Below, piece by piece: positions 23,815-35,959 of a stretch of DNA of 64,000 bases. The stretch comes from Polyodon spathula (Eukaryota > Chordata > Actinopteri > Acipenseriformes > Polyodontidae): assembly GCF_017654505.1 (NCBI RefSeq), contig NC_054534.1, positions 44,453,726-44,517,725 of the forward strand, read 5' to 3'. The notes under the pieces are model-generated. The model ran no database searches. It worked only from the letters and a program-made list of their open reading frames with translations, and had not been told where the DNA came from. Made by a program: the position numbers and the translations under genes. Each line of letters starts with the position of its first letter. Position 1 is the stretch's first letter.

Positions 23815-25670
23815 GAGTGGACAAGCTCCACAGACTCCAAAAAAGTGGGCACAGGTAGCTGGAAATAATGCAGCCCCCTTTAAGAACATCATCAGGAGGC
23901 ACGGAGTCAGGTACCTCCTGAGAAACATCCTCTCAATTGAGGTCTTTGTCGCAATTGAGAGGTGTCTTACCATCGGGGGGAATGTTTGAACCCCTCACGA
24001 GGCTTGGCAGCAGGGTCATCCTGTCAAACATGCCACCGTTCTTGCAAAATGCTCCACTTGCAGGACCTGGGGAGATGAAGACTGCCATCCATCCCTTCCC
24101 CTATGGTGCAAGGACCAAACCCTCCAACATGTGCTGTCGCTCTGCTGCCAGGTCACCATTCACTTAGTGGTGTAGGATGTTGTTGAGGGCAGTTTGTGGT
24201 CTTCTTTGAGGGGACCAACTACGTATCTTTTTTCTCCTAGGAGGAACTATGGTGCTACCACCATCTAGTGGTGGGTCGGAGAGAGTCCCTGAAAAAGAGA
24301 CTCCCTTGCTGGTGCCCCCTGCTAGGCATTGCGGTAAAGCGGCCCGCAAAATAAAACACCTCACCCCTCAAGGATATGGGCCCTGCGCTACAGGTGGCAT
24401 AAGGGGGAAGAGAAAGGCACAGGCTTGGCTCTCCGTCTGCTGCCAGCGTACCTTCTTTCACTAAGGGGCTGGCCACAGTCGGGGCCACTGAGGAGGCAAA
24501 GGAGGGGCCCCCGGAGCAACCACTGACCCTTGTGTTGCCATGGAGGGGGGAAAGGACACATCCCGTGAGGCAGTTATGGGCTCCACAAAGAACGTGGAAC
24601 CCATGCAAGTGACCACCACTGAGGAACCAGAGGGAGGAGAAGAATCCTGGAGAAAACAGAGGCCAGTTCCAGTGGAGGTCACTGAGGGAGCACAGGAGGG
24701 CACAACTGAGGCAGTTATGAGCTCCACAGAGATTGTGGAACCCATTCCCGTGGCCTCAACTAGCAAACCAGAGTGAGAGGAAGAACCTTGAGAGAGCACA
24801 TGGTGGTGTCCTGGAGGTAGATCCCCTTTCTACGAGGACTGAGGACAGGCCTGACCATTCCTCTATCCTCTAAAGAGGGGCCCAAACTGGGGACGGAACC
24901 ATCTAGTTCGGCAGCATACACTGAGCCCACGTCCACCCCTCCAAAATCGGACGGTCACCAAGAAGGACCCTCAACCGGTCTCTCCAGCAACGCCAAAAAA
25001 ACTTTGGGCTCGGGAGTGCACATCTTAGCCTGAAAGTTACACAACCAGTTGATTGGAAATCTCAGTGTCTCCTGTGAGCGTCACCAACAAATCCCGACAT
25101 TGGTACAGTAAACATTAATGGGTGTAAGGTTCACTTTCACAGGACCCAGGTAATCTCCTACCTGAAAAAGGAAGGTTACTCTGTGTGCTTCCTGCAGGAA
25201 ACACACACTACTCCAGAGGCCGAAGCCAACTGGCTGTTGAAGTGGGGTGGAGGGGTTGTGTTTTTCAGACACTTCTCGGAAATGTCTTGTGGGGTGGCGA
25301 CTTTTGCTGGATGTCAACCTTTATTATTGTACAGTGCCGATGAGTGTGTCGTCCTTGGGAGTAAGTAAATGTCGCTCTCGTCGGCATCTCTGAGGGAGCT
25401 GACAAATCAGCTCTCCCTTCTCGACATCTGATGATGGCAACATCTGGTTGCCTCTGACTTCACCTTCACCAGGGTGAGGGAGGGGCGGGCGTCTCAGTCC
25501 CGGATTGACAGGTTCTATATTTTGTGGAACCACGCACATTGTATTCACTCCTCCGACATAATTTTAACAACACCTTTTTGGAGGACGAGTGCTTTGCGCT
25601 GTCTTTCTGGGTCTTTTGGACAGTCTGGCATGGCAGATGATATTGCTTCCCCGCCACATGGAGCATGAAA
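23815..25670 (+). pseudogene. L1-Tx1-type LINE, ORF1 and start of ORF2 endonuclease
   Basis: The + strand reads, across several frames, a Tx1-type ORF1: an N-terminal part near 23820-23960 (KKWAQVAG, RRHGVRYL) and RVILSNMPPFLQNAPLA near 24010-24065. From 25100 ORF2 begins with an apurinic-endonuclease-like domain: VNINGCK, ISYLKKEGYSVCFLQETHT with the catalytic Glu, and later SRIDRFYI near 25500. Family knowledge: the endonuclease nicks target DNA for target-primed reverse transcription. Stops and frameshifts are frequent, and the reverse transcriptase is absent beyond about 25670. A diverged repeat of roughly 140 bp (starting 24570 and 24711) lies in the ORF1 tail. Confidence 0.75.
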
Positions 25671-26212
25671 ATATCTTCTGTTTGACCAGGTTTGGTTGCT
25701 AGATGTTTGAAAAGAACTAATCAGGCCAAAAAGTGTAATCTTTGAAACACAACTTGAGGCCAAGTCAAGTGTTAAATATTGAAATCCTCTTTTTTGTTGC
25801 AGTAAAAAATGATATATCCAAACTTACTTTCACTTCATCACCATTCCCTTGAGTGTTAAACATCATAAACCGCCTCTGTGCATTCTCACAAAGTAATGCA
25901 GTTCCTATAGGATCATTCAGAAACGTCGTAACGTGAGGCTCAAGAACTGAAGCAAAGCCTCTAGTCTATGCTAAAAACATTAGACAGTTTCCAATCTCTT
26001 GTAATGTGAGTTATGTGTGTGTTTCAGCACACCCACACCCAGTGGCTTTATTTGGTTGTTTGGTTTAGTTTTGTGTTTTAATTAACTCAACACAATGTGC
26101 CAGTAAAGGGACTGAATATGTTGTGGTTTCCAGTGCAACACAGAAATAATTGGTCAAAAAAGATCTCATTGTCAGCACAAGCAAACATGGTTAGCCTTTT
26201 TCTTATGGCTAC
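25671..26212. other. Intron-like stretch
   Basis: No gene or element is recognised. The stretch ends at the GCTAC target copy of the following LTR. Confidence 0.45.
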
Positions 26213-26855
26213 TGTAGCAGGGCAGAAGTGCCCTGCGTGTAAATATGGTTGTTTTGTTTAAAAATGAATGGGTTGCTGATAAATGTATTGTGGGTTTATT
26301 TAACGAATGGTTTGTGGGGTTGTATGGTATTATGATATAAAATGGAAAATGATAAAGAAATGTAGTGTATGATTTATTTGTACTGTTTTGTGTTTATTTT
26401 CAACAGTGTTTCGTTATTGTTATGTTACAACATGGATGGGGTTTCAATTCCCCATCCAGATAAACTCAGATCAGATACCCTGTGTAAAATGTGCTTGATT
26501 GAATAATTAACAAGCTATCAAGCTCAGCTACAGGTGTATGAAAGAGCGGATCAGCTGCTCCTCAGGGTGGGCATTGAAGGGAGAGTGAGAGGAGAAGGAA
26601 ATTAAAGTAAAAATACAATTGCTACACGTGCTGGAAGCACTAGCATGGTACTTGTTTTTGGTGGAAGCATTTTTTTTCTGTATGCGAGATTTGTTTTGTT
26701 CAAAGCTTTTATTTCATACTGGGAGCGTTTTTTGTCAGTCCTTTTTGTTTATTGAATTAATAAATACTTGCAGCAGCGTTTCAACCTGCAGTTCCTGTCT
26801 GTGTCTCTGTCAGCTTCCTGGTCTGGGGATGTCACCACCAAGCCGTTCTGCCACA
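26213..26855. mobile_element. Solo LTR with 5-bp target duplication
   Basis: The 643-bp unit starts TGTAGCAGGGCAG and ends TTCTGCCACA. It is flanked on both sides by the identical GCTAC (26208-26212 and 26856-26860). TG...CA ends, imperfect inverted termini (TGTxGCAG) and a 5-bp duplication define an LTR. AATAAA at about 26759 serves as a likely poly(A) signal, which suggests the + orientation. With no internal region it is a solo LTR left by recombination between two LTRs. The family (gypsy or retrovirus-like) cannot be told from this copy. Confidence 0.82.
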
Positions 26856-26860
26856 GCTAC

Positions 26861-27940
26861 AAATGCCTGATCGTTCTGAATGGTTTGAGCTCTCTAGATT
26901 TATGTACAAATTCTCCGCATCTTGTTTGCTGTTGTTTTTCTGCTTCTTGAACTTGACTTGTGTGATATTATAACCTTTCAACTTGGTAAAGTGATAAACA
27001 TTGATGCTGGTGGGGTCAACAGAGTCAAAAGGTTAACGTATTACATGATTTATCAAGTCCATGATTAATAATAATTTTTAAAAAACTATCAGTGATAGCT
27101 ATATGTACATTCTATATGGTCTTATCTCATTAAAAAGCAAATGCTTTGTCAATCATGAAATGTAAAGCATTGCTCTTGTTTCTCAAACAAATCCTGCACA
27201 AATGGTTTCTGTACACTGTTGACAATCCACAGAGTAGTCATTATGTCTTTTGCTTTCATTCCATTTTCTTGTATTCTTGGTTCTCTTCATATCTACTCAC
27301 AGTCTGCAGTGAAACCTTAAGTGATCTGGTGACAGTTAACAAGCTATAGAGTGAATTTAAAAGCTGGTGTATTTGCATTCTGTTGTGTGATATACGGTCT
27401 AATTAAGCATGGGCCTTAGTAAAGTCGCAATATATTATATCAGTTAACACTTTTTAAAATTCTTTATCTGAATTAATTACAGTAAAGGGTACAGAAAGAC
27501 CTTTTTTTTATTTTATTGCATTACGTGTTCCCATGTGTTGCTACAACTGTTTACGTAAGGTGTGTTTGTTGTTTTAATTTTTAATTTATTATTTTATTTT
27601 ACATTTTGACCACTTTTTTAAAACTTTTAAATTGCATTCCCTGCCTCAAGGTGGCTTCACATGTATGGACCTCTCAGAACTACATTTCCTATCATCCTCC
27701 TGCTCACTGATAAATCCATCTCAGTTACATATATGAGCAAGAAGATGGATGATATGGGGGGGGGGGTTCTGTCTGTCTGTCCATCTTTCTTATTCTTATC
27801 TTTTTGCATATTTTTGACAAAAGAAATGTGCACAGTGGAAAAAAAATGAGCTTCTATTTTTTTGTGGTTATAATTCCTGTATATACCAATATGCAGTAGG
27901 GATTAAAGGAAACATATGTACATGGACTAGGGAGTGGTTA
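26861..27940. other. AT-rich intron-like stretch
   Basis: No coding or repeat family is recognised. A short G run lies at 27757-27765. Confidence 0.45.
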
Positions 27941-27941
27941 A

Positions 27942-28800
27942 CATGTAAAAATAGTAAGCAAACTTATTAAATTTGCAGACGACACAAAAATAAAAGTGGC
28001 AAACATTGTTGCAGCAGCAAAGGTCATTCAAAATGATCTGGACAAGATTCAGAACTGGGAAGACACATGGCAAATGACATTTAATAGAGAAAAGTGAAAG
28101 GTACTGCACACAGGAAATAAAAATGTGCATTATAAATATCATATGAGAGATACTGAAATTGGAGAAGGAATATATGAAAAAGTTTTTGTTGACTCAGAAA
28201 TGTCTTCATCTAGACAATGTGGGGAGGCTATAAAAAAGGCCAACAAGATGCTCGGATACATTGTGAAAAGTGTTGAATTTAAATCAAGGAAAGTAATGTT
28301 AAAACTGTACAATGCATTAGTAAGACCTCATCTTGAATATTGTGTTCAGTTCTGGTCACGTCATTATAAAAAAGATATTGCTGCTCTAGAAAGAGTGCAA
28401 AGGCATGTCATATGCAGACAGGCTAAAAGAATTGAATCTGTTCAGTCTTGAACAAAGAAGACCTCGGGGCGACCTAATTCAAGCATTCAAAATTTAAAAG
28501 GTATTGACAATGTCGACCCAAGGGACTTTTTCGACCTGAAAAAAGAAACAAGGACCAGGAGTCACAAATGGAGATTAGTCAAAGGGGCATTCAGAACAGA
28601 AAATAGGAGGCACTTTTTTACACAGAGAATCGTGAGGGTCTGGAATCAACTCCCCTGTAATGTTGTTGAAGATGACATCCTGGGATCCTTCAAGAAGCTG
28701 CTTGATGAGATTCTGGGATCAATAAGCTACTAACAACCAAACAAGCAAGCTAGGCCAAATGGCCTCCTCTCGTCTGTAAACTTTCTTATGTTCTTATATT
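27942..28800 (+). pseudogene. CR1-like LINE, ORF2 3' part
   Basis: The frame starting near 27942 carries the reverse-transcriptase catalytic box KFADDTK (27969), then LHTGNKN, KKANKMLGYI and LVRPHLEYCVQFW. This is the order found in CR1/L3-type elements. A TGA stop at 28095 replaces the usual Cys of KCKVLH. After RVQR a deletion and frameshift lead to MSYADRLKELNLFSLEQRR (28405), then another shift to DPRDFF, FFTQRIVRVWNQLP and the end near 28735. The tail ends in TTCTTATGTTCTTAT, a short tandem 3' end usual for this class. The copy is 5'-truncated and inactive. Confidence 0.85.
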
Positions 28801-29207
28801 CTAATACAACGTCTAGTCTGGCTGGTACGATAGAGGTAGTGTTTCTATATAACGTTGCTCACACGACTTGGTCATACTGCCCGTCGTATTTCACAGACAC
28901 CAATTTACTTGGCGTTTGAATACAACAGGAGGACCACAGTCATTTCCCTCATTGAACTTTGAGAAACATGGCTGCTCTAATTTATGATGTATTTAAGACA
29001 TAGGCTGAGACAAATGGAGTGGCAGAGGTCACCGGAAGATGTGTGCAAAGTAATTTACATGGTTTTTATTGTTATGTATTGAGATGGTTATAATGATGTA
29101 TCCTGTTGTTATTTTGTAATGTTTACTGTTTCTTGATACTGTATACTGTCTTTCTGTTTTAACCATGTATAAAGCGGTTTGAGATGTTGTAGTATGAAAG
29201 GTGCTAT

Positions 29208-30868
29208 CAGGGCTGGATTAAAGGATTTGAGGGCCCTATGAATATTATGGCGAATGCTGTTATTGGGGTATTGGTTAATCCGGCTCTGCGTTGGGGACAG
29301 AGAGTGTGAGTGGAGCAGAGCGAGACAACTGTATATAGAGCAGGGGAGCGGAGTGTAGGGGAGGTAGTTGCTAGCACTGAACAGCACTGCACTGAGAAGA
29401 ATGGAGCATTTATTCTTCTTAAATACATGTTTGGACGGAGTTTGCAAAAAATATTCAGCATTTTCTAAAAAATCTTATATATTCAATGTGATTGGCGTTG
29501 CACTTTATAATTCATTCTGGAGGTAAAATATATATTCTCCCAATTGTGGATCTGCCATATAAAGACATGAGAAACGTCCTCAGTGTGTCCATCTGTCTGA
29601 GGTTATTACATAGCCTGTATTGTTCTTATACAGTTCTATGGTTATGCACCAATACAGCGCTGTGAACACTTTTCTGCACTCTTAACGATGGTTCATTCAC
29701 TACAGGGTGATCCGTCAGCCCCGTTGAGACTCACACATATGTGTTCATGGGTTGCTTTGAGCTCCCTATGAGATATTTGGATACAAACAAGCCCAGTATA
29801 AAGCTAATTTGATTCGAATCATATGCAAAATTTGAAATATGTGAGTGCACTATACACTACATCGTAGGAACCTGGTAAAAACCTGTTAATTGCAAGATGA
29901 TATTTCCTAGCTTGTACTTTATGTACGCATTTTTTCAGTACCAGTCAATAATAATGAGAAAGCGTCTTCGAATTGAATTAGATTACTTCTCTAAGCACTT
30001 TATGTCATCTTTTTTCCTTTGCTGATCATAGCTGGGCATGAGGCTTGTTAAACTGTATATAGCTTCATTGCCTTGTACCATACAACAGAAATCACATGCA
30101 AGGGATGATAATTAAATCTCACTGTTGTTAGTGATCATTTTAATTTACATTCAAACATCAGTGAGAACATAGAACACAAAATGATGTAATATGGATCACA
30201 GACATAAAAAAAGCTTCAGTCCCAGGCAGTAAAGTACAAAAGCGAGTGAATAATGTTAACATCCTCTGAGGTTAATGGGTCAGTGGTTTTGTTAGTTTAT
30301 CAGAAAGTCTGGCAAATAATCTATACAATGACTTAAACCATTCTTGTGGGCTGCAGACATCAACATTAGAATTTTCTTCAGCCTTCCCCATTGTACACGT
30401 TTACCTTTACCCACCTCTTTTTCTAAAATTCCAACCCCCAAATGAAAAAGGAAAGTTTCTAAAATGTAGAGGCATACTGTGCACATTTAAGACAGGACAG
30501 GTTTTTAAATTGGCCCTAAAACTGAAATAAATGAATATGTAAATTGAGCCTGATTCATATATTTTATCCTGCAGATTGATGCCTCTGAAGTAGTAGGACT
30601 AGGAACAGAAGAGGTAGAGGGCACGGGGCATTTGGTATTGTACATTTGGTATTGTACATTAGCAGGAAGTTGCTTTGCATGAGAGACTCAGAGACCAGCA
30701 AAAATAATTGAAAGCAAGCTTCTGTGCGCCTCTCTTCCTGTGTGTGTGGGCCCACCCACCCACATGCAGTTTTTGTAAAATGTCCCAAACAAATGGCGAC
30801 CTCGCGGGGTCCCCAATTCTGCTGGGGGCCCTGCACTTAGTGTAATTTGTGTATTGGTTAATCCATCC
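29208..30868. mobile_element. hAT-like element copy A
   Basis: It starts CAGGGCTGGATTAA and ends GGTTAATCC, inverted termini shared with copy B (59737-62927). The two copies align at the left (about 29208-29570) and at the right (about 30281-30868, including CCCCCAAATGAAAAAGGAAA), while the middle (29570-30280) differs. A second, internal TTAATCCGGCTCTG occurs only 70 bp from the left end (29273-29286), so the first 80 bp alone look like a tiny element. No transposase frame is recognised. A target duplication was not found for this copy. Confidence 0.62.
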
Positions 30869-32465
30869 AAATATAATGTCTGTTAAATTAAATAATAAAA
30901 TATCCTTATTAATTTGTAAGCTAGCTCTGCTAGTATAACATCTTGTTTTTGATGCTGTTTCGGTAGATGCCTTTACTGTTTTTCTTGTCTGGGTTGTCTC
31001 CTAACCAGCCCACAATTCCCCTTAATAATTTGGCTTATTATATTTTGTTTTTTATAAAAGCTTCTAAAGTTTCTTTACGAGGGACACTTGGATACAAGAA
31101 TTTCACATCCATGCAAAATAAAATTGTATTCTCTGGAAGGTTATGCTTTAATGAGTCAAATCTTTTTAAAAATTGTGTTGTATCCTTAACATAGCTTGGT
31201 CATTTCTCAACGTGTGACCTAAGTTGTTTTTCTGCTATTCAGCTAATATGTGTGTTGGATTATCAATTGTGCTGACTATCATTCGCATAGGGTGATTTTT
31301 GAGCAATATATTTTGCAATTTTGAATACTTACTATAGATAGATACTGTTTTAATTATGCTAAATTGCATTGCCTTTTACGTTTTACAAAGTTCTGCGGGT
31401 AACATTTTGATTGCATTTTGTTGTTGGGTTGTTGTCACAAAGACGGTTGTAGTGGGTGACGTCAGACCAGAACCAGGAACCAACACAGAATAAACAGAGA
31501 GGTGGAGTTTGATGAAGCTGAGCGATTGTTTTCGCTCAGCATTTAATGATTACACAGGCAGAAAATAAAAGGTTGTAAGACAAACCAAATGGACTACACA
31601 GACAAGCATGGTGGGATGGTATTTCTATAACTATTATTATTATTAATTCTCTCCTCTCCACACCCGTTCTTCACTCACCGAACACACACCACCAAGTGAG
31701 TGAAAACATACTGCTTTTATGCAGCTGTACCGAGACTCAATTGCTAATCAATCGTTCAGTTGGAGTCTCGGTAGAACTGCACATGAATTAAAAAAATGCA
31801 ATTCCCCTTGCTCGCATATTACTACATCTTACCTGCACATGAAGTGCTGTGCAATCCTTGCGTCTAAATACAAATATACATTTTAAACACTTGTGCGCAT
31901 AACCCATATTATATCCCGTGTACCAATGACTATACACCAACATTAACACACCACACGCAACATACAACACAGAAATACACATGGGAGGGACAACATTGCC
32001 ACAGTTGTTTATGGGGAATTTTACATACTGCTACAATACATACAGGATTTAAAAGTATGTACTGTATTACAGTCCATGTGTCATCTCTTTTGGCAAGCGA
32101 TATTTTTAGAATCATATTGTTTTGAATTAAAATACTTCTGTTGAAAATATAGTACTGTACTAACAAAAACAAAATACAGTACATCTAAATGGAAGCCTAC
32201 TTATTTTAAAACAGTCCTTTTGGATATGCTTTTTTGACATTGTGTCTTTTTTTGTATTCCCTGAAAAATGTTACATTTTACATTAAGGCTATGTACAAGT
32301 GATATTGTCAAAGCCTTTATACTACAGTTTACTCATAGGTTGTGCCTCTGCCTGAACGGCAGAGTCAATTGTTTCAAGCGAAAAGCAACACCAAGGTGAA
32401 CTCTTGTTTTTTTTCAAAACATTTCACTGTTGTTTTTCCTTATAAAGATATTGCGAAAAAAATAT
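30869..32465. other. Intron-like stretch with a hairpin-bearing repeat
   Basis: AT-rich DNA. From about 31440 to 31795 there is a GC-richer repeat-like unit (listed separately). Nothing else is recognised. Confidence 0.4.
31440..31795. repeat. Unclassified repeat with imperfect stem-loop
   Basis: A GC-richer segment contains an imperfect inverted repeat. The arms are 31721-31743 (TACCGAGACTCAA) and 31757-31780 (TTGGAGTCTCGGTA), with an AT-rich loop. Its layout (CTCTCCACACCCGTTCTTCACTC upstream, CTTTTAT, then the stem-loop) parallels the segment at about 42720-42840, although the stems differ in sequence. It may be the same repeat class with diverged hairpins. Confidence 0.4.
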
Positions 32466-32806
32466 TTTGACTGTTGATCCTGGTCCTGGGGACCCCCTGT
32501 GTCTGCTGGTTTTCATTCCAACAGAGCTCTCAGATACTTAACTAGACGCATAATTGAACAGATAATTTGCTTAATTGGACCTTTTTAATTCTTTTTAGTT
32601 CTTAAACAGGTGCATATTTCAAGTTAGCTATAACATCTTATAAGTGTATTGAACTATGCAACTGTTTAAGAGCTGAACACAATTAAAAAGGTCTAATTAA
32701 GCAAATTATCAGTTTAACTAAGGGTCTAGTTAAGTAATTGAAAGCTCAGTTAGAATGAAAACCAGCAGACACAGTGGGTCCCCAGGACCAGGGTTGGGAA
32801 CCACTG
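32466..32806. mobile_element. hAT MITE with long inverted termini
   Basis: The left (CCTGGTCCTGGGGACCCCCT from 32479) and right (GGGTCCCCAGGACCAGGGTT, ending AACCACTG near 32806) parts are inverted copies. The inversion extends inward through TGTCTGCTGGTTTTCATTC and AATTAGACC-type segments, so most of the 340 bp is palindromic. The CAGTGGTTCCCAACC end is characteristic of vertebrate hAT repeats. No coding sequence is present. Confidence 0.75.
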
Positions 32807-35540
32807 ATATATAGTGTATGTATACAATATGCATTTGCTGCCATAAATACAGTACATCAATAGCAGAAAAATGTAGTTGTAGTTTCACAGTATCCATTTT
32901 GTATGTTTTAGGATCATGTGAAATTGAGACCTGGCTAAGAGGTAACTGCAGTTATAAACAAAGGATTTGTCATACCTTTCATTAAACTGGATGAATAAAA
33001 CTATATTATTGTCATTTTCCGTAATAAACGACTGTATGGGAAGAACAGGAGTAATTCCTTAATACATAATGAAAACTTAAATATCGTGATAAGGGAAGTG
33101 TGGCAAGTAAATAAAAGGGTCTCCTCTCCCTTAATAGAAGGTGCAACCCAAGTAAAGTAGTAAGCAAAAACAATATCTCACTAATTCTGTACAATCTTTA
33201 TGCCGTTGACCCACTGTGAGATATAGCAGCAACTTATCTGTCAAATGCTGACTTCATCATTTTCTTTTGTAAAAATGTAGTCAGTTTGTATAGATCTTCG
33301 TTTACATAAGGTTTGTTTTTACATTATAGTGTTATGGCCCATATGGTTTGCCATACTGTTGTTTGTGTGTCTGCTCTCAAAGTGTGGGAGGAACAGACAG
33401 TACCCTCGTGACCCTCAGCCAGTGAAACCTGTGACTGTCTTCGGTTGTCCAAATCGTCATTTCTACTTTAAAATATGGAGATTTAAGCAGAACTCAATCT
33501 GAAATATCTTGGCATAAGGGACATTGCTAAATTTATTTTAAAAGTGTTATTCTCTTCCCCAATGTATAATACATTTTGTATATGACATCTGTACAGTATG
33601 CATGCACGGCTTAGTGCAGTCAGGTATTCATGCAGCCACGACTGTGAGATACAGCTGCAACTCTAATAAATATAATGAATGGTGATCATCCTCTGGACAG
33701 CTTTTCATGCTGTAGAAAAAAACAAAACATAATTTAAACAGTACTTCAAAATGAATGCAACTGGGTTTCTGTATTACTGTATACCTGCCTCGTGCAGGTT
33801 GCTTTTGCTTGATAGTATAGTGTTTTTCAAATACATTTAATCTAAAGCAATTGTAGAATAAATATAACAACATATTTTTTAAAAAAGTCCTTACATCAAG
33901 CTTATTACTCATTAATTATTTAGCAAATGCCTAATTTGAATTGCAAATCTGCTGTTACAGTTTATTTTATTTATGGGAGGTCAAAAAATCCCAGACTGCC
34001 TTCTGTCCCCCAGTTCCATCATTAATTTGACCCCATTCAGACTACTGTGCTGGCCAAGGGCCACCTGAGGGGCTGCCTTAGGGTCGCCCCATATTTGGGT
34101 CTGCAACCCCATTCACATTTGCAGTTTAACGTGCCTTTGTGTGCTCACATATGTGACTGAAAAGTAATCCTAAAATGTGCTGAATTGCTTTATTTATTTA
34201 TTTATTTATTTAATGGAACGATAGCCTAGTGGAACAGCTACTGGGATATACAGAAATCCTTGATTTGTAGCAGATGTTTCTTATTAATATATATTTTTCA
34301 ATGCAGCAAAGTAGCAATTTTATGGTGTATATTATAATAAAAGCAAAACAAAACACATATTATTAACTATTTTGACTTAATTTTATGGTGTGTAACAAGG
34401 TGATGATCCGAGCTTATACAAAAATAAACTATTATTTCACATTCATTCCATTTACAATAAACATTTTCATATATTTTACATTACACATGTTTCTTCTCAG
34501 TTATACGTATTTATTTAACCTGCATGAATACCGTCTTTGTTTACAAACATGATTGTTAAACTATTCTGTTGTTTACTCATTATTATAATCATAGTCATTA
34601 TTATTATCTAACCCTAACCATTACCAGTAAAGACTGAACATTAGCATTACCTCTTCTCTTAGAAGATTACCGAACCCATGTCTCACATGTATAGCTACAG
34701 CAACTTCATTAAGGGAAGCGCTGTAGTCTAAATACAGCAGTACACTGTCATATATCAAATACACTTTGCTCAACAACATGCACAACATATAATAAACCAT
34801 TGCTCTATCGCCAGTAGAATAACATTAACAATAATAATCACAATAACAGGCATTGAGATAGTACAGGTAAAATACAAATTGTTACACTTTCACATTCAAA
34901 GCAGGTTACAAGCTTACCAGTGCCATTAATCAATAAAACAAACATTTTGATTTTGATTTTATTATTTTTACTTCAAATATTACAAATAGTTCCCTATTGT
35001 AAAAAAAAAAAAAGTTAGTTCAACTCATAGTTAGTCATCCGGATGGCTATTGTAAAATAGAGCTGCAGCATTCTCCAGCCAGATTGTCGTGAGAAGCTAG
35101 CATTAAGCACAGAAAAGAATTCCAAGTTTGCTGTTGTTTACATTTCCTTTCATTTAGTTTATGTTTATTGCTTCCCATGTATTCTACAATGGTCTGCCTA
35201 CGAGTGTAATCTACAGCCTTCTGCATGAAGTAAAAAACTGCAAATTACTATCAATGTCAAATTCTTCCTTGCCAAACTTGGTGATCCCATCTTTAGGGAT
35301 GAAGTAAACTGAAGCCTCATTCAACACTGAAGTTGAATACCGGAAGCAGTTTTATTAGACAGGTATAATGACATCAATTTAAAGCAAAGTTGCCTGTTAA
35401 TGTTTATATATTCCATATTAGCATAACAAATCCAAGCTTTTCCTTGTTATTCCACAGCAAACAGATTCCTATGATCCCTGTTACTGAGCTATGTAATCAA
35501 ACTGGTAATATGATATGAACAGCCAGCCCTAAGTCTGCTT
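32807..35540. other. AT-rich intron-like stretch
   Basis: No gene is recognised. A GC-richer segment at 33975-34130 (CTGGCCAAGGGCCACC, GGGTCGCCCC) may be a decayed repeat. TTTA units repeat at 34190-34213, and an A run lies at 35001-35013. Confidence 0.4.
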
Positions 35541-35740
35541 TGCATTTATATATATCTGTAAAGGCTGGCCCTGGTCCCGGATTGCAGGCCCTGGGCCACA
35601 TCGGCACGTTGACCTAAATCTAGGCTGGCCCTGGGCTGTGTTTTTGGAGGATTCACATATGAGAAAAGGCGGCCCTGAGCCATCTTAAATTGCAAGTGGG
35701 AATGGGGTCTAAGTCCAAAGTGATTCTCAGTCATCTATGT
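35541..35740. repeat. Small GC-rich repeat-like island
   Basis: The motif GGCTGGCCCTGG occurs at about 35563 and 35623, with related GGCGGCCCTGAG later. The composition differs strongly from the flanks. It is probably a decayed short element, but no family is assigned. Confidence 0.3.
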
Positions 35741-35906
35741 CTTGGATTTTTTCTTATCAAGAATGATTCCAGCCCTAATTATTTTACTGCTTAAGTACTG
35801 TAGGAAGATAGTATATTCAACAATTTTACAAATTTCGCTGGATTATTGTATGCTATCAGAAATTGCAATGCTAAAATCTAACAATGCAAGATTTTGTGTG
35901 TGTGTG

Positions 35907-35959
<53 letters not shown>

